Source of the DNA: Roseateles aquatilis
GTDB taxonomy: Bacteria > Pseudomonadota > Gammaproteobacteria > Burkholderiales > Burkholderiaceae_C
Assembly (NCBI RefSeq): GCF_002205645.1
Contig: NZ_NIOF01000003.1
Coordinates: 248,001 to 312,000, forward strand
Length of the DNA stretch: 64,000 nucleotides
Direction: 5' to 3'
Position numbers and translations under genes: made by a program
Notes under the pieces: model-generated
Seen by the model: only the letters and a program-made list of their open reading frames with translations
Databases searched by the model: none
Told to the model about the DNA's origin: nothing
In this document: piece after piece, positions 45,015 through 54,024 of the stretch
How positions within the stretch are numbered: the first letter of the stretch is position 1
How the letters are laid out: each line of letters starts with the position of its first letter

Positions 45015-45515
45015 ATGACAGGTCAAGTGAATTGGGTCGAGATCGCCTCCCACGTGATGGACTTGGCGATCGCGTACGTGCTTGCGTTGCCCATCGGCTG
45101 GGACCGGGAGCGCAAGGAGCGCAGCGCTGGCATACGCACCTTCCCTCTCGTGGCCATCGCCAGTTGTGGCTTCGTGCTGGTCGCCATCCGTGTACTGGGC
45201 ATCGACTCGATCGGTCAGGCCCGCATCCTGGAAGGTCTCATCACCGGCGTCGGCTTCATCGGAGGTGGGGCGATCCTGAAGCACTCTGCCGGCGCTTCGG
45301 GAACAGCCACTGCGGCAAGTCTTTGGGCGACCGGCGCGGTCGGCGGCGCGGTGGGCTACGGCCTGTATGACATTGCGGTGATCCTCAGCGTGGTGACCTA
45401 CGCCACGCTTCGCTGGATGGCGCCGCTGAAAGAGGTCGCGCGCACCGACGATGAAGGGCTGTCCGCAGGTGCTCAACCTGCGTCTGCGGCCGACCGCGCC
45501 ACTCTCAGAAGCTGA
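45015..45515 (+). CDS. mgtC: MgtC/SapB family membrane protein
   Basis: A 166-residue membrane protein with about four helices and the family's conserved blocks AYVLALPIGWDRERKERSAGIRTFPLVAI, GLITGVGFIGGGAILKHSA and GTATAASLWATGAVGGAVG. MgtC proteins aid survival at low magnesium and inhibit the F1Fo ATPase in Salmonella; that role here is inferred. TAGGAG precedes the ATG. In this island it may protect magnesium balance under metal stress. The next CzcR-like box overlaps its last codons. Confidence 0.92.
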   Translation: MTGQVNWVEIASHVMDLAIAYVLALPIGWDRERKERSAGIRTFPLVAIASCGFVLVAIRVLGIDSIGQARILEGLITGVGFIGGGAILKHSAGASGTATAASLWATGAVGGAVGYGLYDIAVILSVVTYATLRWMAPLKEVARTDDEGLSAGAQPASAADRATLRS

Positions 45516-45528
45516 CAGTTTTGTAATC
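45512..45528 (+). promoter_or_regulatory. Putative CzcR/CopR-type box 3 (upstream of czcE)
   Basis: CTGACAGTTTTGTAATC overlaps the mgtC stop codon and lies 105 bp upstream of the czcE start. It is the best version of a 17-bp motif found in three promoter regions of the island. Confidence 0.62.
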
Positions 45529-45633
45529 AACACGCACGGTTTGCTGGAAGGTGCCGACTTCTAAAGTTCACTCCGCGATGAACGTTGTGTCGCCTCCGTC
45601 GGAGGTCACGTTCACGAACAAGGAGTACATAAA

Positions 45634-45975
45634 GTGAAGGTTTCCATGTCGATCCTCTCCGCCGTTGCCGCCGTGATGCTGACCGCTGGCGCCCGAGCTG
45701 CCACCCAGCCGGAGCTCCTGATGAACGGCCGCTCGCCCCACGGCCTGCCTGTCGCCGCCGTGAAGGCCGACAAGGTGGTCGACGTCAAGCAAGGCGGCTT
45801 CGTCAACGTTGACTGCGGCCAGATCGTCGAGTTTCGCGACGGCGCCAAGACCTTCACGTGGAAGTTCGACTCCGCGCAACATCGCGCCGTGAACCTGCCC
45901 GTCATCGCACCGGAAGGCTTCGCTAACGCGAACTTCACGGTCTACGTCAGCCGCAACGAGTCCGAAGGCAGCTGA
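45634..45975 (+). CDS. czcE: CzcE family periplasmic metal-binding protein
   Basis: A 113-residue protein with a signal peptide (about 23 residues, ending LTAGARA) and a small beta-rich mature domain: VDVKQGGFVNVDCGQIVEFR and KTFTWKFDSAQHRAVNLPVIAP. This matches CzcE, a periplasmic protein that binds copper and other metals in Cupriavidus. The start is GTG at 45634 with AAGGAG eight bases upstream; an ATG at 45646 is too far from that site. It is the first gene of the rightward czc run. Confidence 0.8.
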   Translation: MKVSMSILSAVAAVMLTAGARAATQPELLMNGRSPHGLPVAAVKADKVVDVKQGGFVNVDCGQIVEFRDGAKTFTWKFDSAQHRAVNLPVIAPEGFANANFTVYVSRNESEGS

Positions 45976-46025
45976 GTTCCATCGGGCTGTGCCCGAATGC
46001 CCACTCGTGTCCCCAAAAGGCTAGA

Positions 46026-46055
46026 CCGACGGTTCCACTGAGCCGTCGGCCTCTA
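46026..46055 (+). terminator. Hairpin between czcE and czcI
   Basis: CCGACGG (46026-46032) and CCGTCGG (46043-46049) pair around a 10-base loop and are followed by CCTCTACT. The T run is poor, so it may be a weak terminator or attenuator. Confidence 0.4.
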
Positions 46056-46069
46056 CTAGACTGCCACCC

Positions 46070-46441
46070 ATGCGTCGCTGGCTCTCCATCTTCTTGCTGG
46101 TGCTGATGCCCTTCCAGTTCACCTGGGGTGCAGCGGCGGCCTATTGCGAGCACGAGAGTTCAAGTGAAGCCAGCCACTTCGGTCACCACGTGCATTCGCA
46201 CGCTGACGCCGGTCAGCTGGCCCAGGGCAAGAAGCCTCTGCCTGGCGACAAGACCAAGCCCGGAAAGGTCGGCTTGGACAACGACTGCGGAACGTGCCAT
46301 CTCAGTGCTGCCAAGCCGGTCTCAGGCAGCAGCATGGCGCTCGCAGATCTCAGCGCGCAGGTCATGCGCGGACTGAGCGAACAAGTCTTTTCGACCCGCG
46401 CTCCGGATCATCCGGAACGCCCCAATTGGCGCATCGCCTGA
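46070..46441 (+). CDS. czcI: CzcI-like periplasmic metal-resistance regulator protein
   Basis: A 123-residue exported protein with a signal sequence (MRRWLSIFLLVLMPFQFTWG) and a mature part starting AAAAYCEHESSSEASHFGHH, then VHSHADAG and a CxxC in DNDCGTCHLS. This matches CzcI, a protein of unknown mechanism encoded just upstream of czcCBA in Cupriavidus and related bacteria. His and Cys residues suggest metal binding in the periplasm. It precedes czcC by about 100 bp. Confidence 0.82.
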   Translation: MRRWLSIFLLVLMPFQFTWGAAAAYCEHESSSEASHFGHHVHSHADAGQLAQGKKPLPGDKTKPGKVGLDNDCGTCHLSAAKPVSGSSMALADLSAQVMRGLSEQVFSTRAPDHPERPNWRIA

Positions 46442-46544
46442 TTCGGCGATCGCAGCGGGTTCCTTCCTGTTCCTCCTCTAGCGGCTTGAGCCGCGCTGCC
46501 TTCGTCGAATCCTTCGAGTTGTTTCCACAACCCTGGAGTTTTCG

Positions 46545-47840
46545 ATGCGCAGATTGCTTGTGCCGCTTGCTTGTGCGGCACTCTTCCAAGTTCAAGCCTT
46601 CGCCCAAGCCGGCGAAACCCGTCCCGCAACCCCTGAAGCCGCGGCCTCTGCCGCCGCTTCCGCGGCCGGTACGGTCTATCCTCAATCCGGACTGACGCTC
46701 GATGCGGCCGTGCAAACGGCGTTGCGTCAGAACCCACTCTTGCGCTCGTTCGGGTACGAGCTCGAGTCCAACGACGGCGCGATTCGTCAGGCTGGCCTTA
46801 TCCCGAATCCCACGCTCGGCCTGAGCACTGAGGACACCCGCAAGGCCACGCGTACGACGCAGGTCACGCTCAGCCAGACCATCGAGCTGGGAGGCAAGCG
46901 ATCCGCTCGCGTCGAGTTGGCTCAGCGCACCCGCGATGTCGCAGCGCTGGAGCTAGAGACGCAGCGTGCTGAAACTCGCGCCGGCGCCATCCAGGCCTTC
47001 TTCGACGTACTGATCGCGCAGGAACGCGTGAAAGTCGCTGAGGAGTCTCTGCGCATCGCTGCCAACGGCGCGGACGCCGTGGGTCGTCGCGTGACTGCGG
47101 GAAAGGTGTCGCCTACCGAGGAGACGCGTGCCCGTGTCGCGCAATCCACCGCGCGGATCGAGCAACGCCTGGCACAGGCGGACCTCACCGCAGCGCTGAA
47201 GGCGCTGAGCGCGGTGATGGGGGTGCCTCAGGGGTCGATCTCCTTGGTTGACGGCAGCCCTGACGCGCTGCCGGTTCTGCCTGGTGCTGAAACCCTTGGT
47301 GACCGCATCCAGAGCTCCCCGATCCTGCGTCGGGCCCAGATGGAGGTTCAGCGCGCGGAAGCCGCCTTCAATCTGGAACGAGCTCGCGGCGTCCCCGACG
47401 TGACGGTGGGGCTCGGCGCGCAACGCGCTCCCGACATCGGCCGCACCCAGCCGCTGATCAGCGTCTCCATTCCCATTCCGCTGTTCGACCGCAACCAGGG
47501 CGCTCAGTTCCAGGCGCTGCGCAAGCGCGACGCGGCGCAAGCGATGGCCCAAGCGGAAGAGCAGCGTCTGCGTTCCGAGGTGCTGCAGGCCGTTGACCAA
47601 CTCGACGCGCGCACCGACGAGATCGAGGCATTGCGTCGCGATGTGCTCCCCGGCGCCCAGACCGCCTACGAGGCCGCGCGCCGCGGCTTCGAGTTGGGCA
47701 AGTTCGGCTTCCTGGATGTGCTGGATGCGCAGCGCACCTTCTTGCAGGCGCGCGGGCAGTACTTCACCGCGCTCTCTCAAGCCCACCGCCTCTCCGCGGA
47801 GATCGATCGCCGGCTCGGTAGCGCCGACGCTCGTCCCTGA
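46545..47840 (+). CDS. czcC: Outer-membrane channel of the Czc efflux system
   Basis: A 431-residue TolC-family protein that gives the CzcCBA pump its passage through the outer membrane. A signal peptide (MRRLLVPLACAALFQVQAFA) is followed by SGLTLDAAVQTALRQNPLLR and the paired helical repeats QVTLSQTIELGGKRSARVEL and ISVSIPIPLFDRNQGAQFQA that are diagnostic of the CzcC group. It ends FGFLDVLDAQRTFLQARGQY. GGAG lies upstream of the ATG. czcB follows after 27 bp. Confidence 0.95.
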   Translation: MRRLLVPLACAALFQVQAFAQAGETRPATPEAAASAAASAAGTVYPQSGLTLDAAVQTALRQNPLLRSFGYELESNDGAIRQAGLIPNPTLGLSTEDTRKATRTTQVTLSQTIELGGKRSARVELAQRTRDVAALELETQRAETRAGAIQAFFDVLIAQERVKVAEESLRIAANGADAVGRRVTAGKVSPTEETRARVAQSTARIEQRLAQADLTAALKALSAVMGVPQGSISLVDGSPDALPVLPGAETLGDRIQSSPILRRAQMEVQRAEAAFNLERARGVPDVTVGLGAQRAPDIGRTQPLISVSIPIPLFDRNQGAQFQALRKRDAAQAMAQAEEQRLRSEVLQAVDQLDARTDEIEALRRDVLPGAQTAYEAARRGFELGKFGFLDVLDAQRTFLQARGQYFTALSQAHRLSAEIDRRLGSADARP

Positions 47841-47867
47841 ACAACGATCCATCAACGAGTTTCCAAA

Positions 47868-49475
47868 ATGACCTCCAAGAACGAACTCAAGGAACGCCTG
47901 CGCAGCGGCGCCGGCAAGAAGCAGGCGATCGCCATCGCCGTGGTGCTGGCGCTTGGCGCCGCGGCCGCGGTCGGGTTGATGACCACGGGCGGGAAGTCCG
48001 GTGGCGAAGAGTCGCACGCACACGAAGAAGCCAAGGGCCATGGCGACGGCGAACATCACGGTGAAGCCAAAGCCGGTGGGGAAAAGGGTCACGACGACGC
48101 CAAGGGGCATGGGGACGGCGAACACCACGAAGAAGCCAAGAAGGGCAGCCGCGGTGGTGAGCTCATCTCCAAGGGTAATGTGACCGTCGAGGCGCTGCTG
48201 TCCGAGGATCAAGGCACGCCGCGCCTCAAGATCTGGGTGTCTCAGGCAGGCAAGGATGTCGCGCCAGCTCAGCTGCAGGTGACTGCACAGATCAAGCGTC
48301 CGGGCGGCGAGGAGCAGAAGCTCACGTTCGCCGCTCAGAAGGACGCGCTTGTCAGCGCCCAACCTGTTGAAGAGCCGCATGTCTTCGACGGCGTCATCCA
48401 AGTTGTGGTCGCCGGCCAAACCCAGTCGTTCCCGTTCTCCCCCAGCGAAGGGGTGATCGCGTTGTCCGCCGAGCAGCAGAAGTCTTCGGGCATCGTGGTC
48501 GAAGCCACCAAGGCCGCTTCGCTGGCCGCCAGCTACCAGCTGCCGGGCGAGGTCAAGTTCAACGAGGACACCACCGCGCACGTGGTCCCACGCGTGGCCG
48601 GCGTTGTCGAATCTGTGCCGGTGGCGCTGGGGCAGACGGTTCGCAAGGGGCAGGTGCTGGCCATTGTGAACAGCACGTCGATCTCTGACCAACGCGCCGA
48701 TTTGCAAGGTGCGCAGAAGCGCCTGCAACTGGCCAAGATCACGTACGAGCGCGAGAAGAGCTTGTACGACGCGAAGATCTCGCCGCAGCAGGATGTGCAG
48801 ATCGCCGAGCAAGCCATGCGCGAGGCGGAGATCGCGGTTTCGAACGCCCGGCAGAAGCTCCAGGCCGTCGGCGCCACGCTGGATAGCGGTGCCCTCAACC
48901 GCTATGAACTGCGTGCTCCCTTCGACGGCACGATCGTCGAGAAGCACATCGCGCTGGGCGAGCAGGTGCGCGAGGACGCCAATGTCTTCACGGTCGCCGA
49001 TCTGCGCACTGTGTGGGCCCAGATCAACGTGCCCGCCAAGGACCTGCCGCTGGTGCGCGTAGGCGACAACGTGGTCGTGCGCGCGGCGGCGTTCGAGCAG
49101 TCCGCGGTCGGCAAGGTCGCCTACGTCGGCTCGCTCATCGGCGAGTCCACCCGCACGGCCCAAGCCCGCGTGACGCTGGAGAACCCCAAGACCGCATGGC
49201 GGCCGGGCCTGTTCGTCAACGTCGAGATGAAAAGCGAAACCTTCGACGCGCCGGTGACCGTGACCTCCGAAGCCGTTCAGACGATGGAAGAGAAGCCCGT
49301 CGTGTTCGTGAAGACCGGTTCGGGCTTTGTCGCCCAGCCTGTCAAGGTGGGCCGCACGGACGGCAAGCGGGTCGAGATCGTCGAGGGCCTGAAGGCCGGT
49401 GTGCCCTACATCGCCGTCGGCAGCTTCGTTGCCAAGGCCGAAGCCGGCAAGTCCACGGCTTCCCACGCCCACTAA
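47868..49475 (+). CDS. czcB: RND efflux adaptor CzcB
   Basis: A 535-residue membrane-fusion protein with one N-terminal membrane helix (about residues 22-42) linking CzcA to CzcC in the periplasm. Directly after the helix is a His/Asp/Glu-rich stretch in which the unit KGHGDGEHH(G/E)EAK appears twice, a likely metal-binding region. The lipoyl/hairpin part follows (VPRVAGVVESVPVALGQTVR, then a coiled-coil segment), and the beta-barrel part near LRAPFDGTIVEKHIALGEQV. Length and order match CzcB of Cupriavidus (about 520). Confidence 0.95.
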   Translation: MTSKNELKERLRSGAGKKQAIAIAVVLALGAAAAVGLMTTGGKSGGEESHAHEEAKGHGDGEHHGEAKAGGEKGHDDAKGHGDGEHHEEAKKGSRGGELISKGNVTVEALLSEDQGTPRLKIWVSQAGKDVAPAQLQVTAQIKRPGGEEQKLTFAAQKDALVSAQPVEEPHVFDGVIQVVVAGQTQSFPFSPSEGVIALSAEQQKSSGIVVEATKAASLAASYQLPGEVKFNEDTTAHVVPRVAGVVESVPVALGQTVRKGQVLAIVNSTSISDQRADLQGAQKRLQLAKITYEREKSLYDAKISPQQDVQIAEQAMREAEIAVSNARQKLQAVGATLDSGALNRYELRAPFDGTIVEKHIALGEQVREDANVFTVADLRTVWAQINVPAKDLPLVRVGDNVVVRAAAFEQSAVGKVAYVGSLIGESTRTAQARVTLENPKTAWRPGLFVNVEMKSETFDAPVTVTSEAVQTMEEKPVVFVKTGSGFVAQPVKVGRTDGKRVEIVEGLKAGVPYIAVGSFVAKAEAGKSTASHAH

Positions 49476-49489
49476 AGAGATGACGCAAC

Positions 49490-52400
49490 ATGTTTGAACG
49501 CATCATCCGCTTCGCCATCGAGCATCGATGGCTTGTCATGCTTGCCGTCTTCGGGATGGCCGCACTCGGGGTGTTCAGCTATCAGAAGCTGCCCATCGAC
49601 GCCGTGCCGGACATCACCAACGTGCAGGTGCAAATCAACACCGGTGCACCCGGCTACTCGCCGCTGGAGACCGAGCAGCGCGTCACCTATCCGATCGAGA
49701 CCGTGATGGCCGGCCTGCCTGGCCTGCAGCAGACCCGCTCGCTGTCGCGATACGGTCTGTCCCAAGTGACGGTCATCTTCAACGACGGCACGGACATCTA
49801 CTTCGCCCGCCAGCTCGTCAATGAACGCATCCAATCCGCGCGGTCTCAGCTGCCCGAGGGCGTGACGCCCAACATCGGGCCGATCTCGACGGGGTTGGGT
49901 GAGATTTTCCTTTGGACTGTCGAAAGCGAGCCGGGCGCAAAGAAGCCCAACGGTGAGCTGTATACGCCGGCAGACCTGCGCGAGATTCAGGACTGGGTCA
50001 TCAAGCCGCAGCTGAAGAACGTGACGGGCGTGACTGAGATCAACTCCATCGGCGGCTTCGCCAAGGAGTACCACGTCGCCCCCGACCCGTCCAAGCTGTC
50101 CTCGTACGGCCTGACGCTCAGCGACGTGGTGACTGCGCTCGATCGCAACAACGCGAACGTCGGCGCGGGCTACATCGAGCGCCGCGGTGAACAGTACCTG
50201 ATCCGAGCCCCGGGCCAGGTGCGCTCGATTACCGACATCGGCAACATCGTCCTGCTCAACGCCGGCGGCGTGCCGGTGCGCGTGCGTGATGTCGCCACGG
50301 TGGAAATCGGCCGAGAGCTGCGGACCGGCGCCGCGACCGACAACGGCCGCGAGGTCGTGCTCGGTACCGTCTTCATGCTCATCGGTGAGAACAGCCGGAC
50401 GGTCTCGCAAGCGGTTGCCAAGAAGATGGCCGAGATCAACGCGAACATGCCCAAGGGCGTCCACGCGGTCACGGTCTACGACCGAACCAAGCTGGTCGAC
50501 AAGGCAATCGCCACCGTCAAGAAGAACTTGATCGAAGGCGCTGTGCTCGTCATCGCCATCCTGTTCTTGTTCCTGGGCAACATCCGTGCGGCCATCCTGA
50601 CGGCCATGGTGATTCCGCTGTCGATGCTGTTCACCTTCACCGGCATGGTGAATCAGAAGGTGAGCGCCAACCTGATGAGTTTGGGGGCCCTGGACTTCGG
50701 CATCATCATCGACGGCGCGGTGGTGATCGTCGAGAACTGCGTGCGGCGCCTGGCACATGCGCAGGAGCACAAGGGACGACTGCTGACGCGCTCGGAGCGC
50801 TTCCACGAGGTGTTCCTCGCGTCCCAAGAAGCTCGTCGTCCGCTGCTGTTCGGACAACTGATCATCATGATCGTCTACCTGCCGATCTTTGCTCTGGCCG
50901 GTGTCGAAGGGAAGATGTTCCACCCGATGGCCTTCACGGTCGTGATCGCCCTGGTCGGCGCCATGATCCTGTCGATCACGTTCGTTCCCGCAGCGGTCGC
51001 GCTGTTCATCGGCAAGAAGGTTGCCGAGAAGGAAAACTGGCTGATGAGCTGGGCGCGTCGCGTGTATGAGCCGCTGCTCAACTACGTGATGGGTGCCAAG
51101 GCCGTGGTGTTGACCTTCGCCGCAGTGATGATCGTGCTGACAGGCTTGATCGCCGCGCGGATGGGCAGCGAGTTCATCCCCAGCTTGAACGAGGGCGACT
51201 TCGCCATCCAGGCGCTGCGTATTCCGGGAACGAGCCTTACGCAGTCGTTGACGATGCAGCAGCAGCTGGAGTCGACGCTGAAGGCGAAGTTCCCTGAGAT
51301 CGACCGCGTCTTCGCTCGAACCGGTACTGCGGAGATCGCGTCGGACCCGATGCCGCCGAACATCTCGGACGGCTACGTGATGCTCAAGCCGCAGGACGAG
51401 TGGCCTGATCCCAAGCGCACGCGTGACGACCTGTTGGCGGCCGTGCAGGCCGAGGCGGCCAAGCTGCCGGGGCAGAACTATGAGTTCTCGCAACCGATCC
51501 AGCTGCGCTTCAACGAACTGATCTCGGGCGTGCGGTCCGACGTCGCGGTGAAGATCTTCGGCGACGACATGGAGGTCCTGAACGCGACCGCTCAGAAGAT
51601 CCAGGGGCTGCTGCAAGGCATCCAGGGGTCCTCGGAAGTGAATGTGGAGCAGACCACCGGGCTTCCGATGCTGAGCGTGACCGTCGATCGGGAACGCACG
51701 GCGCGTTACGGACTCAACGTCCAGGATGTGCAAGACACGCTCGCGACCGCTGTCGGCGGACGCGACGCGGGGATCATGTTCGAAGGCGACCGCCGCTTCG
51801 GCATCCTGGTGCGTCTGCCCGAAGTGCTTCGCGCCGACGTGGAGGCCATCAAGCGGCTGCCGATCCCGATGCCAGTCGGGGCAGACGGCGCACGCCGCTT
51901 CATCCCGCTCAGTGAGGTCGCTGACTTCACGACGGCGCCTGGTCCGAACCAGGTCAGCCGCGAGAACGGAAAGCGTCGGATCGTGGTGAGCTCGAACGTG
52001 CGTGGTCGCGACCTGGGCAGCTTCGTTGCTGAGGCCCAGCAGTTGATTGGCGCGCAGGTCCAGGTCCCGACCGGCTACTGGATGGTCTGGGGCGGCCAGT
52101 TCGAGAACCTGCAGTCGGCGACCCAGCGTCTCCAGATCGTGGTTCCGGTCTCATTGCTGCTGGTGTTCGTGCTGCTGTTTGCCATGTTCGGGAACATGAA
52201 GGATGGCTTCATCGTCTTCACCGGGATCCCGTTCGCCTTGACTGGCGGCATCGTGGCCTTGTGGTTGCGAGACATCCCGCTTTCGATCTCGGCAGCGGTG
52301 GGGTTCATCGCGCTTTCTGGGGTGGCGGTGCTCAACGGGCTCGTGATGATCTCGTTCATCCGCAACCTGCGCGAGTCAGGCAAGAGACTGGACGAGGCGA

Positions 52401-52669
52401 TCCACGAAGGCGCGCTGACGCGTCTGCGTCCGGTGCTGATGACTGCGCTCGTGGCCTCGCTTGGCTTCGTTCCGATGGCGCTTGCCACCGGCACCGGCGC
52501 CGAGGTCCAGCGACCGCTTGCCACGGTGGTGATCGGCGGCATCTTGTCTTCGACGGCATTGACGCTGCTGGTTCTCCCCATCCTCTACCGCCTGGCACAC
52601 CGGCGCGATGAGGAAGAGGAGCAACTGGAGAGCCGATCCCCGGCTGCCGAGCACGGAAGCGCCCATTGA
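49490..52669 (+). CDS. czcA: Heavy-metal RND efflux pump CzcA (Co/Zn/Cd type)
   Basis: A 1059-residue inner-membrane proton/metal antiporter with twelve helices and two large periplasmic loops. The fourth helix reads ALDFGIIIDGAVVIVEN, so Asp402, Asp408 and Glu415 are exactly at the numbers shown essential in Cupriavidus metallidurans CzcA. This pattern marks the divalent Co/Zn/Cd group (HME1). The N-terminus MFERIIRFAIEHRWLVMLAV and the C-terminal ALTLLVLPILYRLAHRR are complete. It exports periplasmic and cytosolic zinc, cobalt and cadmium through CzcB and CzcC. Confidence 0.96.
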   Translation: MFERIIRFAIEHRWLVMLAVFGMAALGVFSYQKLPIDAVPDITNVQVQINTGAPGYSPLETEQRVTYPIETVMAGLPGLQQTRSLSRYGLSQVTVIFNDGTDIYFARQLVNERIQSARSQLPEGVTPNIGPISTGLGEIFLWTVESEPGAKKPNGELYTPADLREIQDWVIKPQLKNVTGVTEINSIGGFAKEYHVAPDPSKLSSYGLTLSDVVTALDRNNANVGAGYIERRGEQYLIRAPGQVRSITDIGNIVLLNAGGVPVRVRDVATVEIGRELRTGAATDNGREVVLGTVFMLIGENSRTVSQAVAKKMAEINANMPKGVHAVTVYDRTKLVDKAIATVKKNLIEGAVLVIAILFLFLGNIRAAILTAMVIPLSMLFTFTGMVNQKVSANLMSLGALDFGIIIDGAVVIVENCVRRLAHAQEHKGRLLTRSERFHEVFLASQEARRPLLFGQLIIMIVYLPIFALAGVEGKMFHPMAFTVVIALVGAMILSITFVPAAVALFIGKKVAEKENWLMSWARRVYEPLLNYVMGAKAVVLTFAAVMIVLTGLIAARMGSEFIPSLNEGDFAIQALRIPGTSLTQSLTMQQQLESTLKAKFPEIDRVFARTGTAEIASDPMPPNISDGYVMLKPQDEWPDPKRTRDDLLAAVQAEAAKLPGQNYEFSQPIQLRFNELISGVRSDVAVKIFGDDMEVLNATAQKIQGLLQGIQGSSEVNVEQTTGLPMLSVTVDRERTARYGLNVQDVQDTLATAVGGRDAGIMFEGDRRFGILVRLPEVLRADVEAIKRLPIPMPVGADGARRFIPLSEVADFTTAPGPNQVSRENGKRRIVVSSNVRGRDLGSFVAEAQQLIGAQVQVPTGYWMVWGGQFENLQSATQRLQIVVPVSLLLVFVLLFAMFGNMKDGFIVFTGIPFALTGGIVALWLRDIPLSISAAVGFIALSGVAVLNGLVMISFIRNLRESGKRLDEAIHEGALTRLRPVLMTALVASLGFVPMALATGTGAEVQRPLATVVIGGILSSTALTLLVLPILYRLAHRRDEEEEQLESRSPAAEHGSAH

Positions 52670-52683
52670 GCACCCTCTGAGCG

Positions 52684-52730
52684 CCAGCGGTCCCGCGCGA
52701 GGCTGAAATGCCGCGGCGCGGGGCCGCTGG
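52684..52730 (+). repeat. Long inverted repeat between czcA and czcD
   Basis: CCAGCGGTCCCGCGC (52684-52698) pairs with GCGCGGGGCCGCTGG (52716-52730) with a single T-G wobble, giving a 15-bp stem. No T run follows. It may stabilise the 3' end of the czcCBA mRNA or lower readthrough into czcD. Confidence 0.65.
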
Positions 52731-52778
52731 GTATCGCTGTTGCCGAGGATGGGAATCAAACGAACAAGGAGATGACCC

Positions 52779-53726
52779 ATGTCCAAGGACCACGACCACT
52801 CTGCCGCGGCAGGAGGCAATGAGCGCTCGCTATGGATTGCCTTCACGTTGACCTTCGGCTTTCTGATCGCCGAGGTCATCGGCGGTATCGCGACGAAGAG
52901 CCTGGCGCTCATCTCGGACGCTGCCCACATGTTCACTGATGCGGCTGCCCTTGCGATCGCGCTGGCAGCCATACGCATCGCCAGACGGCCGGCAGACAAG
53001 AAGCGCAGCTTCGGCTATCACCGCTTCGAGATCCTGGCTGCGGCGTTCAACGCCCTGCTGCTCTTCGGGGTGGCGATCTACATCCTCTATGAGGCCTGGC
53101 AGCGGCTCAACTCGCCGGCCGAGGTTCAGTCGGTCGGCATGCTGGTGATCGCCTCGCTCGGTTTGATCGTCAACCTCGTGAGCATGCGCATGCTCATGGG
53201 CGGCAAGGATGCGAGTCTCAACGTCAAGGGCGCCTATCTGGAGGTCTGGAGCGACCTGCTGGGATCGGTCGGCGTCATCGTCGCGGCCATCGTCATTCGT
53301 TTTACCGGCTGGGCGTGGGTCGACAGTCTGGTCGCCGTGGGCATCGGTCTTTGGGTTCTGCCTCGGACGTGGGTGCTCCTGCGCGAGAGCCTGAACATCC
53401 TCCTTGAGGGCGTGCCCGAGGGGGTAGACGTGACGGCGATCGAGTCGGCGATGACCGCAACGTCCGGCGTCACGGGGATTCATGACCTGCACATCTGGGC
53501 GCTGTCCAGCGGCAAGACGAGTCTGAGCGCGCACGTCGTGCACGACGACTCGGTCTCCGTGGGTCCCCTGCTGACCCAACTCCGCCAGTTGCTCAAGGAG
53601 CAGTACGAGATTGCTCACGTCACCTTGCAGATGGAGACCGAGGCCTGCAGCGACGCGCTCGATCAGAGCCATTGGGTCGAGCCGCGCACCGGGCTTGCGG
53701 AGAAGGCTCTGAAAGCCTCCAAGTAA
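52779..53726 (+). CDS. czcD: Cation diffusion facilitator CzcD
   Basis: A 315-residue CDF transporter that removes Zn, Cd or Co from the cytosol in exchange for protons or potassium. Six helices carry the metal-site residues in LALISDAAHMFTDAAALAIA (helix 2) and GWAWVDSLVAVGIGLWVLPR (helix 5). A cytosolic C-terminal domain contains IHDLHIWALSSGKTSLSAHV. The N-terminus MSKDHDHSAA has a short His run. AAGGAG lies before the ATG. It follows czcA after a 15-bp inverted repeat. Confidence 0.96.
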   Translation: MSKDHDHSAAAGGNERSLWIAFTLTFGFLIAEVIGGIATKSLALISDAAHMFTDAAALAIALAAIRIARRPADKKRSFGYHRFEILAAAFNALLLFGVAIYILYEAWQRLNSPAEVQSVGMLVIASLGLIVNLVSMRMLMGGKDASLNVKGAYLEVWSDLLGSVGVIVAAIVIRFTGWAWVDSLVAVGIGLWVLPRTWVLLRESLNILLEGVPEGVDVTAIESAMTATSGVTGIHDLHIWALSSGKTSLSAHVVHDDSVSVGPLLTQLRQLLKEQYEIAHVTLQMETEACSDALDQSHWVEPRTGLAEKALKASK

Positions 53727-53762
53727 TTCAAGGAATGCGGATGCTTCGCTTGGGTCATCGGT

Positions 53763-53984
53763 ATGAACCCGAGCGTCAGCGTTCGCGAGCGAAAGTCTCA
53801 GATGAGCACGGGCTCTCACGAAACCCTTCATGTGATGTTCAAGTACCTGGCCATCGTTGGCTGGGGAATCGCGCTCGTGTACCTGACCTACACCTCGATC
53901 CGGGACTACATGTCGCTGAAGGATCGTCGTGCTGCGAGAAGGGCCGAGCGGCTTGCGAAGCGGTCCAGGAAGAAGCGACGGTAG
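53763..53984 (+). CDS. Small basic membrane protein between czcD and czcP
   Basis: Up to 73 residues: one hydrophobic segment FKYLAIVGWGIALVYLTYTS followed by a highly basic tail (RRAARRAERLAKRSRKKRR). The start is uncertain: ATG 53763, 53802 (MSTGSHETLH) or 53832 (MFKYLAIV) are all possible, and none has a strong ribosome-binding site. The conserved order of hydrophobic helix plus basic end suggests a real single-pass inner-membrane peptide, perhaps associated with czcD or the P-type ATPase. No known family was recognised. Confidence 0.5.
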   Translation: MNPSVSVRERKSQMSTGSHETLHVMFKYLAIVGWGIALVYLTYTSIRDYMSLKDRRAARRAERLAKRSRKKRR

Positions 53985-54024
53985 TTCGCTGACGCCCCTC
54001 ATGCACTCAAAGCCGGAGAACCAG

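Noticed and set aside
46953-51733. Two long minus-strand frames over czcC, czcB and czcA
   Set aside because: Antisense shadows of clear Czc genes; composition is Arg/Leu/His-rich without motifs.
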